A stretch of DNA of 64,000 nucleotides from Natribaculum breve (GTDB taxonomy: Archaea; Halobacteriota; Halobacteria; Halobacteriales; Natrialbaceae). A program made the translations under genes and the position numbers. Position 1 is the stretch's first letter. Each line of letters opens with the position of its first letter. The stretch is from contig NZ_CP095390.1 of NCBI RefSeq assembly GCF_023008585.1, positions 2,480,001 through 2,544,000 of the forward strand, given 5' to 3'. This document shows, piece after piece, positions 52,496-60,823 of the stretch. The notes beneath the pieces were generated by a model. The model was given only the letters and a program-made list of their open reading frames with translations. It was not told where the DNA came from and did no database searches.

Positions 52496-53961
52496 GCCTC
52501 TCGCTCCAGCTGGGGATCGTCGTCGGCTACCTCGTGCTCGCGCTCCTCGTCGGCCTCGTCGCCTACCGGCTGACCGACCGCACCGCCGAGGACTTCTACC
52601 TCGCGAGTCGCACGCTCGGAACCGTCGTCCTCCTGTTTACGACGTTCGCGACCCTGCTGTCGGCGTTTACGTTCTTCGCCGGGCCGAACCTCGCCTACCA
52701 CAACGGGCCCGAGTGGATCCTCGTCATGGGCGTGATGGACGGGATCATCTTCGCGATCCTCTGGTACGTCGTCGGCTACAAACAGTGGCTGCTCGGCCGC
52801 CAGTACGACTACGTCACCCTCGGCGAGATGCTCGGCGACCGCTTTGGTTCCCGGACCCTCCGGGGACTGGTCGCCGGCATCAGCCTCCTCTGGCTGTTCC
52901 CGTACGTGATGCTCCAGCAGGTCGGGGCCGGGACCGCACTCGAGGCGCTGACCGACGGTGCCGTCTCGTATGCGGCCGGAGCCGGCCTCGTCACGGCGTT
53001 CATGATCGTCTACGTCGTCCTCGCCGGGATGCGCGGCATCGCCTGGACCGACACCCTCCAGGGGGCGTTCATGCTCCTCGTGACGTGGGCCGCCACGCTG
53101 TGGGTGCTCGCGGCCGTCGGCGGCCCCGAGGTCGCGACGGCGGGACTCGAGGAGGCCGCCGCGGAGCACCTCGCACTCGGCGGCGGACTGTACACGCCAC
53201 AGTGGATGGTCTCGACGGCGATCACGATCGGCTTCGGCGTCGCGATGTTCCCGCAGGTCAACCAGCGGTTTTTCGTCGCCGGGTCGAAGACGGTGTTCAA
53301 ACGGTCGTTTACGCTCTGGCCGATCCTCTGTGTCCTGCTTTTCGTCCCCGCGTTCATGCTCGGCGCGTGGGCCCGCGGACTCGGCATCGAGGCCGCAGTG
53401 GGTGAGAACGTCCTGCCGCTGATCCTCGCCGAGTACACGCCGCTTTGGTTCGCCGCCGTCGTCGTCGCCGGCGCGATGGCCGCGATGATGTCCTCCTCGG
53501 ACTCGATGTTGCTGTCGGGGTCGTCGTACTTCACGCGGGACCTCTACCGTCCCTTCGTCGAGGCGGACCTCCCCGCGCGCCGTGAGGACCTGCTCGCCCG
53601 CGCCGGCGTCGTCGTCTTCGCCGTCGCGGCGTACCTGGCGAGCCTCGTCAACCCCGCCACGCTGTTCGAACTCGGCGACGCGGCGTTCTCCGGGTTCGCA
53701 CAGCTCGCCTTGCCCGTCATGGTCGCCCTCTACTGGCGACGGACGACCCGAACCGGCATCCTCGTCGGCGTCGTCGCCAGCCAGGCGTTCTACCTCTCGA
53801 GTCTCTTCGTCGACGCGGTTCCGGCCAGCTACGCCGGCTGGACGGCCGGTATCGTCGGCATGCTGCTCGGGCTCGTCCTCACCGTCGGCGTCTCCGCGGT
53901 CACCTCGCCCGCCGCGGACGAACGACGGGCGATCTACTTCGACGGACTGAGGGCTGACTGA
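52492..53961 (+). CDS. Sodium:solute symporter (SSS family)
   Basis: 489 residues, about 13 membrane helices. The SSS layout is clear: EDFYLASRTLGTVVLLFTTFATLLSAFTFFAGP, then MFPQVNQRFFVAGSKTV, and MAAMMSSSDSMLLSGSSYFTRDLYRPF (the SSS signature). Takes up an organic solute with sodium, a natural choice in a halophile; substrate not determined. Coupled to the DUF3311 gene. A 786-bp gene-poor region follows. Confidence 0.92.
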   Translation: MSLSLQLGIVVGYLVLALLVGLVAYRLTDRTAEDFYLASRTLGTVVLLFTTFATLLSAFTFFAGPNLAYHNGPEWILVMGVMDGIIFAILWYVVGYKQWLLGRQYDYVTLGEMLGDRFGSRTLRGLVAGISLLWLFPYVMLQQVGAGTALEALTDGAVSYAAGAGLVTAFMIVYVVLAGMRGIAWTDTLQGAFMLLVTWAATLWVLAAVGGPEVATAGLEEAAAEHLALGGGLYTPQWMVSTAITIGFGVAMFPQVNQRFFVAGSKTVFKRSFTLWPILCVLLFVPAFMLGAWARGLGIEAAVGENVLPLILAEYTPLWFAAVVVAGAMAAMMSSSDSMLLSGSSYFTRDLYRPFVEADLPARREDLLARAGVVVFAVAAYLASLVNPATLFELGDAAFSGFAQLALPVMVALYWRRTTRTGILVGVVASQAFYLSSLFVDAVPASYAGWTAGIVGMLLGLVLTVGVSAVTSPAADERRAIYFDGLRAD

Positions 53962-54401
53962 CAGCCAGCCGCGTATCGGGACTCGAGGCCACATCGATAC
54001 GGACCGCTGTGCGTCCTTAAAAACGAGCACGTCTCCCGATCGTTGCGCTATCGGAAAGAGCGCTACACAGCCATCTCCAGACAGTCGCCCGTCTTCGGGA
54101 GTGTCGAGAGAAAGAGATCGAGTCGAGCCACCGCTTCTGTCTCGCTCGAGCGTGCACGTCCTGCTGGATACCGAAGAACGGAGACCTCGAGGACGCGGCT
54201 TCGAACGGTGGTGGTGGATCGCCGATGGTGGTGGTGGTGGTCGCCCTCGAGGGTGGTCAGTCGCTCGATGCGAGTGTCTCGAGGGTCCGACAGCCACGTG
54301 GATCGGCACACCGGACGGTCCAGCGACCGTCACGGCCGCCGTCTCGACACCGAGTCGCGTTCGGCGTCGTCACTCGACGGCGATACGTCGGTCGTGCGAG
54401 A

Positions 54402-54408
54402 CGTTTAT
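54402..54408 (+). promoter_or_regulatory. Possible TATA box of the candidate RNA
   Basis: CGTTTATG, about 25 bp upstream of 54430 and close to the 5' end of the paired region. Confidence 0.35.
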
Positions 54409-54416
54409 GTCTCGGT

Positions 54417-54505
54417 AGGACGAATCCGGGCATGGCTTTCGAACCCTCGCGGGTTGGAAGCCAGTCTCGGGTGCGTGCACACCCGGGACACTTCGATTCG
54501 TGTCC
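54417..54505 (+). ncRNA. Candidate structured RNA with two hairpins and a closing stem
   Basis: Three paired elements are consistent with one fold. Hairpin 1 (54434-54462): GGCTT...AACCC pairs with GGGTT...AAGCC over a TCGC loop. Hairpin 2 (54464-54489): GTCTCGGGTG pairs with CACCCGGGAC. A closing stem joins CGAATC at 54421-54426 with GATTCG at 54495-54500, extended by GGA with TCC. An ACA follows hairpin 2 (54488-54490), so an H/ACA-like guide is one thought. It is not a tRNA (no T-loop). GC-rich sequence makes chance pairing possible. Confidence 0.3.
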
Positions 54506-54747
54506 CCTCGGAGAGCGGCTTCCGTTCTGATCGTTGACCTGTAGCGAGATAAATCTACTGTCCGGCTTCGAGAGAAGATACCGCTCGTCGGTGAGTTGCC
54601 CGCCGACAGGAGTCGTGACCCGTCCCCGAAACGTTCGAGGACCCGCCGATCGCCGTCGCCGATAACGTCGCCACGGCTACGCGATACGTCCCTCGCGACC
54701 GCGGGAGATCGCCACCCCGAAGGCCATCGACCGCGAACTCGAGGTCG

Positions 54748-55377
54748 ATGCCGATCGAGTTGCCCCCAGCCTACCGCGAGCGGTGGCGCGTCGTCGGAAC
54801 CCGCACCCAGAAAAGCCGACTGGGGCTGGTCTCGACGACCTCGCAGACGACGCTGTACGAACACGTCCCGACTGCCGACGCGCTCGAGGCGCTCGGCGCA
54901 GGCGACGTCGAGATTCCCGTCAGGTCGCTGTTCGCGATCGACCTGTCGATTCAGCCGTCGCTGACCTCGCTGGGCGTCGCTCCGGGGGCGGTCCTCGGGA
55001 TGGCCGCCTCGAAGGCGAAAGGCCAGTTCGTCGAGAGCGTCGAGGGGGACGGCCTGATCGTCGAGGGCGAACGCGAGTCGACGCGGTTCGAACGCGCCGA
55101 CGGCACCACCGGCAAGCGGTACGTCCTCGAGACCGCCTACCCCGTCGATCCCTCGCTCGCGGCCGACGACGCGGATGCGATCGCCGCCGAGACCCACGTC
55201 GCCGTCTGGCCCACCGAGACCGACTACGGGATGGCCGGCGGCACGCTCCCGCTCGAGGCCCCGGCCGAACTCGAGACCGACCTCGCGGTCGATCCGGACC
55301 GAGACCGGGAGACGATCCTCGAGGTCGTGCGAACGCTCGAGATCGGTTCCGAGTCCGACGACGGCGACGAGAGCTAG
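54748..55377 (+). CDS. Conserved hypothetical protein
   Basis: 209 residues, no membrane segment, beta-rich and acidic. Starts MPIELPPAYRERWRVVGTRTQKSRLGLVSTTSQTTLYEH. I do not recognise a family; it has the composition and codon use of a real haloarchaeal gene. The ATG at 54748 is the first start in this frame. Lies just outside the lower-GC island that follows. Confidence 0.7.
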   Translation: MPIELPPAYRERWRVVGTRTQKSRLGLVSTTSQTTLYEHVPTADALEALGAGDVEIPVRSLFAIDLSIQPSLTSLGVAPGAVLGMAASKAKGQFVESVEGDGLIVEGERESTRFERADGTTGKRYVLETAYPVDPSLAADDADAIAAETHVAVWPTETDYGMAGGTLPLEAPAELETDLAVDPDRDRETILEVVRTLEIGSESDDGDES

Positions 55378-55574
55378 CTCGAGAGGGCGAGACGCGAGTC
55401 GATGTGATTTCTTGTATCCGTAAGCTGACTAGAAGCAAAACCACCATCTCATCGTCCTGCTGTAACTGTTTTCGGGAAACCGCCGGTCGGCTCGTGGTTG
55501 ATTCGGAAATGGCCTACAGCATACGTCATCAGGTGATATCCGCGCAGAGCGGGAGAGTGATAGGCGAAATACGC

Positions 55575-56243
55575 TCAGTCCGAATCGAACCACGCTTCGG
55601 TATCCTCATAGAAGGCCTGAAGCGTGTTTTTGTGGAATCGTCCAAGAAAGCACAGGGGATACTGCTGTTCACTTGTATTACTGTGTCGTAAGAAGCGGTT
55701 TGGGTCGTGCAGACCGCTGTCATCCATGAACGCGTCTCGATCAAAGATGATGTGATACCCGGCGAAATCTCCAAGCGTTCCTGTCTTGTTGAATTCGAAA
55801 CATGAGAAGCCACCGTGTTGGAAATCAGTCCTCAAGCCACGAAGAAACGCTAACTTCCTGCTGTAATGTAGTCGATCTGTTCCCCCTGAGGCAGGTGTGA
55901 AATCGCTACTCGAGACCGAGATCCCATCGGGGGAATGCTGATTGAAGAGAACGCGGATGGTTTCGTTGAACGAATAGAGGGATGCAAGATAATTGTGGAG
56001 AAGTCGAAGTGCCTCAAAACCTTCCTCTTCTCGCTTCTCATTGTGGCAGATGAATACCGGGTTCGTCTCGAGATCGCCGTCGATATACTCGTCTATCTCA
56101 AAATAATTCTGATCGAGAGTACGTTTGGCTACGCTCAGACGTGTTCGGTTGCCGCCGTTAATACCTCTCTTCGGATGTACGGCTTCTCCGACAATCTCCT
56201 GTATTTGGAATTCGAACTCGGATGAAGGAAAATCAGAAGACAC
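55575..56243 (-). CDS. HEPN-like protein of a lower-GC island
   Basis: 222 residues from a GTG at 56243. A central pair of helices, EALRLLHNYLASLYSFNETIRVLFNQ, followed by LAFLRGLRTDFQHGGFS, gives an R138-x4-H143 pair like the RxxxxH motif of HEPN ribonucleases. Codon use and GC are clearly unlike the rest of the window, with many AT-ending codons. Directly upstream, 9 bp away, is a 39-codon ORF. It looks like a toxin-like or defence gene, horizontally acquired. Identification is by motif only. Confidence 0.5.
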   Translation of the reverse strand: MSSDFPSSEFEFQIQEIVGEAVHPKRGINGGNRTRLSVAKRTLDQNYFEIDEYIDGDLETNPVFICHNEKREEEGFEALRLLHNYLASLYSFNETIRVLFNQHSPDGISVSSSDFTPASGGTDRLHYSRKLAFLRGLRTDFQHGGFSCFEFNKTGTLGDFAGYHIIFDRDAFMDDSGLHDPNRFLRHSNTSEQQYPLCFLGRFHKNTLQAFYEDTEAWFDSD

Positions 56244-56252
56244 AGAAAGCCG

Positions 56253-56372
56253 CTATTCGTCCGTGTCGTCGTTGAACTTGACAGCACGGAGCGCCCGCTG
56301 AGCGGTCACTACGTCACCATCAACTGCTGTAGCGACCTTCTCAGCCGTGGGAACGTCGCGTTTCTTAGCCAT
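56253..56372 (-). CDS. 39-aa ORF preceding the HEPN-like gene (possible antitoxin)
   Basis: ATG at 56372 to TAG at 56253-56255, 39 residues: MAKKRDVPTAEKVATAVDGD then a helical VVTAQRALRAVKFNDDTDE. Charged, amphipathic, helix-forming. It precedes the HEPN-like gene by 9 bp in the same direction and has its own TATA box 28 bp upstream. That is a toxin-antitoxin-like layout, though no antitoxin family is recognised. Confidence 0.5.
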   Translation of the reverse strand: MAKKRDVPTAEKVATAVDGDVVTAQRALRAVKFNDDTDE

Positions 56373-56399
56373 CTCGTCTGCAGATACCTGCTGTGGTCT

Positions 56400-56408
56400 C
56401 TTAATTGT
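56400..56408 (-). promoter_or_regulatory. TATA box of the small-ORF/HEPN-like pair
   Basis: ACAATTAAG on the minus strand, 28-36 bp upstream of ATG 56372; suggests a leaderless mRNA for the 39-aa ORF. Confidence 0.5.
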
Positions 56409-56516
56409 TTGGCACCGAAAACGACGGGAGCGTGTGACGATTCTCGTGAATCCTGTGATGTAGAAGACACAAACAAACGGAATCTACAGAGAACGCAGGA
56501 GAGAGCCCACGACTTT

Positions 56517-56596
56517 ATACTATCGGACGTAACTGTGTGAAGATTCTCGCCACCCCGGGACGGCGAGAATCTTTCACGACTTACGTCCGGCAGTAT
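56517..56596. repeat. 80-bp palindromic element, copy 2
   Basis: Identical over all 80 bp to 22377-22456. Here the right end meets a minus-strand TAA (56596-56598), so the sequence reads TAA then TACTGCCGGACG. Flanks beyond the 80 bp are unrelated between the two copies. The lack of any mismatch suggests recent movement, gene conversion or strong constraint. Confidence 0.92.
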
Positions 56597-56938
56597 TAGT
56601 CCTGTATCTTACCCACAAGTTGCGCTACCAGTCTGCGAGCGATCCATCGGAGAGTGGCGATCGAGATACCAGTATTCAGCGCCTTTCGCCGGATGAAATC
56701 CGTAATTGTGGATCCGAACGCAGTCGACTCGAGTACCACGCTCCGTACCGAGCGTCGATCTCGTCTCTCTTCCTGTGGGTCTCAGCTCGTGCTCGCCCGC
56801 GTCGAGAGCCTCCGAAACGCCGCTTTCGCGAGACTCCGACGTATGGGTAAGAGACAGGACTTCAGTCGTGGGAGGAGGTCAAAACTGAACGCTACCCTAC
56901 TTGAGGGGATTGATAAAGACGCCGCCGAAGTATAGCGT

Positions 56939-57850
56939 ATGCAAACCCACATCGTCCCGGTCGGCTTCGACTACGACCGGCTGATCGCCCCCCTCGTGCG
57001 CGATCAGATCGACGTCGACCGCGTCGTCCTCCTCGAGGGCGCGGTCGGCAGCGAGGCCAACGTCGAGTACTCCCGTCACCTCTCGCGAAAGCTCGAGACG
57101 GACTTTCGGAACCTGCTGGGGGCGGCGACCGAACGGTTCGTCCTCGAGGACGTCTACGACTACGACGGGGCGTTCGAGCAGGCCTACGACCTGATCAACG
57201 CCGAACTCGACCGGGGAAACGAAGTCTGGGTGAACGTCGCCGCGATGCCCCGGACCGTCAGTTTCGCCTTTGCGAACGCCGCCCACTCGCTTATGGTCGA
57301 GCGCCAGGAGGACCGCGAGCAGATCCACACCTACTACACCGCCCCTGAAAAGTACCTCGAGACGGAGCTCGCCGAGGAACTGCGCGATGGGGCGGCGCTA
57401 CTCGAGGACCTGCTCGAGGAGGGGGCGGTCGCCGACGACCGGATCGAGGACCGACTCGAGAGCGCCCGCGGGTTGCTCGCGGAGTTCGACGAGCGCGGGA
57501 CCACGATCGGCGCGAAGGAGATCGACGGCGACCACATCGTCGAACTCCCCGTCGCCTCCTTCTCGAACGTCAAGCCCTTCGAGGAACTCATCCTGTACAA
57601 ACTCGGCGAGGACGGCGAGTTCGACTCCGTCTCGGAACTCGCCGAGGCGCTCGCGCGCGAACTCAACGAGGAGTACACCGACAGCTTCCGCTCGAAGGTC
57701 ATCTACAACGTCGACCGACTCGGACCGGGCGGGAAGGGGTACATCGAGCGCGAAGAACACGGGAAATCGTACCGCACGCGGCTCTCGCGGATCGGCGAGT
57801 TGTGGGTGCGGGCACACTCCGACGCGGACTCGGACCGACTCGAGGAGTGA
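56939..57850 (+). CDS. HFX_2341/DUF6293 family regulator (CARF-like domain plus wHTH)
   Basis: 303 residues. N-terminal Rossmann-like domain (1-125; HIVPVGFDYDRLIAPLVRDQI, and VWVNVAAMPRTVSFAFANAAHSL, reminiscent of the CARF NxTGGTK-type loop). A helical middle region, and a C-terminal winged-helix (FRSKVIYNVDRLGPGGKGYIEREEHGKSYRTRLSRIGELWV). Proposed ligand-responsive regulator. It is divergent from the HEPN-like unit but is a common haloarchaeal gene, so the link may be accidental. ATG 56939. Confidence 0.85.
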   Translation: MQTHIVPVGFDYDRLIAPLVRDQIDVDRVVLLEGAVGSEANVEYSRHLSRKLETDFRNLLGAATERFVLEDVYDYDGAFEQAYDLINAELDRGNEVWVNVAAMPRTVSFAFANAAHSLMVERQEDREQIHTYYTAPEKYLETELAEELRDGAALLEDLLEEGAVADDRIEDRLESARGLLAEFDERGTTIGAKEIDGDHIVELPVASFSNVKPFEELILYKLGEDGEFDSVSELAEALARELNEEYTDSFRSKVIYNVDRLGPGGKGYIEREEHGKSYRTRLSRIGELWVRAHSDADSDRLEE

Positions 57851-57954
57851 TACTGCCGGACAACGCGGTGCGGGCGTCGATCGCACGCGAGACGCTGTCC
57901 TGGCGACAGCCGTCGAGACGCGATCGAGTATGCACTGGCCGTTGTCCGGTAGTA
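57851..57954. repeat. Dispersed palindromic element, 105-bp family, copy C
   Basis: 104 bp. Ends TACTGCCGGACAAC and GTTGTCCGGTAGTA, inverted with one mismatch in 14. Inside are GTCGATCGCACGCGAGACGC and CGACAGCCGTCGAGACGCGATCGAG as in copies A and B. Begins immediately after the TGA stop of the DUF6293 gene. No gene lies between it and 57984. Confidence 0.85.
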
Positions 57955-57984
57955 CGGCGAGTCGCCTCGGCCGCGACGCGAGGC

Positions 57985-60633
57985 CTACCGGCGCTCGAGG
58001 AACCGTTCGCGCAGCGCGAAGACGCTCGGCAGGACCGTCACGCAGGCGACGAAGGCGTAGACGATGCTCAGCCCCGTCACGATACCGAACCGCTGGAGCG
58101 GCGGCGCGAGCGCGAGCGCGAGGACGCCGAAGCCGGCCGCCGTGGTCGCCGCGCTACCGAGTAAGGCACCGCCCGTCCCGGTGACCGCCGCCTCGAGTGC
58201 GTCGCCGATCCCCTCGCGACGGGCGCGTTCGTCGACGATGCGCTCGCCGAGGTGGATGCTGTAGTCGACGCCGAGTCCGATCGCGAGGCTGGTGATGACG
58301 GCCGTCTCGCTGTTGAACGGGACGTCGAAGGCGGCCATCGTGCCGAGCAGCCAGGCGAGCGCGACCACCACCGGGGCGAGCGTCACGACGCCCAGTCCGG
58401 GGGCGCGGTAGCGCCACCAGTACAGCGCCACGAGGAACGCGAGGATGACGACGAGCGTCACGACGAACGCCTGGACGAGCGTCTCGAGCAGTGCGTCCTG
58501 GACGACGGCGGTGACGACGGGCCCGCCGGTGGCGACCGCCGTCACGGGGGCGTTCGCTTCGATCGTCGACGCGACGTCCCGGACGTCCCCGGCGATCGTC
58601 TGTGCTGGAGCGTCACCCTGCACGCCGACCGTCAGCCGGGCGGACTCGTAGGTGCCGTCGTCGGTCCGGTACAGCACCGACGAGGCGCGATCGGGGGCGA
58701 CGTCGAACAGGACGTCGTAGACTGCCGCGACGTCCTCGTCGGGCAAGCCGTCGCCGTCGGCGTCACGCCGGTCGATCGCCGCCGCGACCGAGGGTTCGTC
58801 GGCGGCGACCTCGCGGAGGACGGACGCCGGACTCTCGATCGCCGCCGTCCCGTCCGGACGGGGGACGATCGTCCCGTCGCCGCTGGCATTGCGCGTGACG
58901 TCGTCGACGGCCTCGAGCGTCGCCGGATCGGTCACGTCCTCGCGTAACAGGATCTGGGCTTCGGACCCCTCTCCTCGCTGGCGGAAGTTCTCGCCGAGGT
59001 AGGCGACGTTCTCCCGGACGTCGTAGTCGCCGGGCGCGAGCGGGTCGGGAAGGGACTTCGCCCACGCCGGCGCGTCCTCGGGCAGGAAGTCGGCCTGGTT
59101 GAACTCCGTGTCGATGCCGGTCGCGCCGTAGGCTCCCGCCGACGCGAGCAAGAGCGCGACGACGACGACCGCGACCGGCGCTCGCGTGGCCAGCGAAACG
59201 ACCGTCGAGAGGGCGCGGTTGATCGGGCCCGCACTGACCCCGACCGCCGGCTTGCGGCGCTCGCGACCGAACCGGGCGAAGAGGCGTTCGACCTCGAGTT
59301 TGACCGCCGGGACGAGCGCGCCGAAGACGAGAAACGTCGCGAAGATGCCGCCGGCGCTCAACACGGCGAAGTCGCGGACGGCCGCGAGCGGGCTGACGTA
59401 GTTCGAGAGGAAACCGACCCCCGTCGAGAACGTGGCGGCCGCGAGCGCGAGGACGACGCCAGCGACGCCAAGCCGCATCGCCGTCGTCGGATCGCGCCGG
59501 CCGACGGAGCCGTCGTCGGCCTCGAGCGTTCCCTCTCGAGCCTCCCGGTAGCGCATCACGACGTGCAGCGAGTAGTCGATGCTCAACCCGATGAGCAGGA
59601 AGGGGACGGCGATCAGGAGTTGACTCGAGGGGATCTCGAGCCAGCCCTGGATGCCGGCGAGCCACGCCATCACGACGCCGATGCCGAAGACGCCGAGCAG
59701 GACGTCGACGAGGTCGCGGTAGGCAAAGCCGAGGACGACGAGCACGAGCACGAGCGCGACGGGCGTGATGATCGCGAAGCTGTCGCCGACGGCTCGCGTG
59801 GACGCGTCGTCGGTGATCCCCTGCCCGAAGACGAACGCGTCGTCGAATCGCTCCTCGACCAGCGAGGCGATCGCGACCTGGGCGGCGTACGCGTCCTGTG
59901 GGTCCTCGTCGGGGCCGCCGTCGTTCACCTGGAAGACGAACGTGATCCGGGCGTCGGCGGTCGTCGTCCCCCGTTCGTAGTCAGACGGCAGGAACTCGTA
60001 GGGATCGCCGCCGGGCGTCTCCGCGTCGGGGTCGAGCACCCGCTCGAGGAGGGCCTCGACCTCGGCGTCGGACCGCGACTCGAGGGCCGCGATCTGGTCC
60101 TCGAGCGTCGGTGACGCGAACTGGTCGGTCGCCTGCGGGGGCGCGCCACTCTCGTTTTCGTTGCCGCGCTCGGCGGTGGCGCTGGCGTTCGTTGGCCCGG
60201 ACGTCGTGTCGTTACCGGGTGGGCCGGTACGCCCGGCGAACCGGTCTTCGTGGACCGCCGCCGTTCCGACGACGTTCTCGAGGCCGACGAATCCCTCCTC
60301 GCGAAGCGTCGCGTTCAGCGTCTCGTTCTCGCGGACCTCGCGCTGGAGTCGCAGGCTCTCGAGCAGCGACTCGCGGGTGAGGACGTCGCCGCCTTCCTCG
60401 CGAACGACGAGCTGGGCGACGACCGCGTCGTCGGTGCCGTAGGTCGCCTCGATCTCCTCTAGGGCGTCGCGCTCTGCGGAGTCGGTCTCGAACTGGCCGA
60501 TCTCTCCGTCCTCGCTCTCGCCGACGACGGCACCGGCGGCGACGAGCGCCGTCAGCACGAGTGCGAGGACGATCACGAGGCGGCTCCGCGAGACGAGACC
60601 GTCGGCGTACCGGTCGACGGGACCGCCGGCCAT
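57985..60633 (-). CDS. RND/MMPL-family exporter
   Basis: 882 residues, about 12 membrane helices in two halves, each with a large extracytoplasmic loop (about 40-270 and 480-690). MMPL/SSD signatures: GLSIDYSLHVVMRYREA and ALAIGLGVDYSIHLGERIVDE in the two halves, with the usual VFGALVPAVKL. Proton- or sodium-driven export of lipids or hydrophobic compounds is likely, substrate unknown. ATG 60633. Divergent from the hypothetical gene at 60824. Confidence 0.92.
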   Translation of the reverse strand: MAGGPVDRYADGLVSRSRLVIVLALVLTALVAAGAVVGESEDGEIGQFETDSAERDALEEIEATYGTDDAVVAQLVVREEGGDVLTRESLLESLRLQREVRENETLNATLREEGFVGLENVVGTAAVHEDRFAGRTGPPGNDTTSGPTNASATAERGNENESGAPPQATDQFASPTLEDQIAALESRSDAEVEALLERVLDPDAETPGGDPYEFLPSDYERGTTTADARITFVFQVNDGGPDEDPQDAYAAQVAIASLVEERFDDAFVFGQGITDDASTRAVGDSFAIITPVALVLVLVVLGFAYRDLVDVLLGVFGIGVVMAWLAGIQGWLEIPSSQLLIAVPFLLIGLSIDYSLHVVMRYREAREGTLEADDGSVGRRDPTTAMRLGVAGVVLALAAATFSTGVGFLSNYVSPLAAVRDFAVLSAGGIFATFLVFGALVPAVKLEVERLFARFGRERRKPAVGVSAGPINRALSTVVSLATRAPVAVVVVALLLASAGAYGATGIDTEFNQADFLPEDAPAWAKSLPDPLAPGDYDVRENVAYLGENFRQRGEGSEAQILLREDVTDPATLEAVDDVTRNASGDGTIVPRPDGTAAIESPASVLREVAADEPSVAAAIDRRDADGDGLPDEDVAAVYDVLFDVAPDRASSVLYRTDDGTYESARLTVGVQGDAPAQTIAGDVRDVASTIEANAPVTAVATGGPVVTAVVQDALLETLVQAFVVTLVVILAFLVALYWWRYRAPGLGVVTLAPVVVALAWLLGTMAAFDVPFNSETAVITSLAIGLGVDYSIHLGERIVDERARREGIGDALEAAVTGTGGALLGSAATTAAGFGVLALALAPPLQRFGIVTGLSIVYAFVACVTVLPSVFALRERFLERR

Positions 60634-60823
60634 CGGTCAGGGCCCCTCCGGACTGGCGCGTCCAGTCTCCCCGGCGATGGGCGAGCGAACGGTCCCGCGG
60701 CGGTGCTCCGACGCCTTCGACGAGCGGCGAACGACCCCGTGGCGTGTCATCGACGTGTCGGTCGAACCCGTTCGCTGATATAGCTTCGCATAGAACCCAG
60801 TGTCGTATAATCCAAATCCGATT

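Larger units (their letters stand above)
53962..54747. other. Gene-poor region between the symporter and a hypothetical gene
   Basis: 786 bp without a convincing ORF; its frames give Ser/Arg-rich shadows. A GGTGGT-rich stretch is at about 54208-54242. A candidate structured RNA lies at 54417-54505. The rest shows nothing identifiable. Confidence 0.5.
56373..56938. other. Intergenic part of the lower-GC island
   Basis: Holds the operon promoter, the second 80-bp element, and on the minus strand a reading frame ending in RWIARRLVAQLVGKIQD with a TAA at 56596-56598 directly before the element. That frame is blocked upstream by TGA near 56780 and has no ATG; possibly a gene remnant. The plus-strand ORF at 56654-56935 has no family. 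Confidence 0.45.

Noticed and set aside
54434..54462. tRNA-like appearance of GGCTTTCGAACCC hairpin
   Set aside because: The TTCGAA is in a stem, not in a T-loop; no acceptor, D or anticodon arms can be drawn.
56939..57850. Reading the DUF6293 gene as a cas gene (Csa3)
   Set aside because: No CRISPR repeats or cas genes are present; the family is widespread in haloarchaea without CRISPR.
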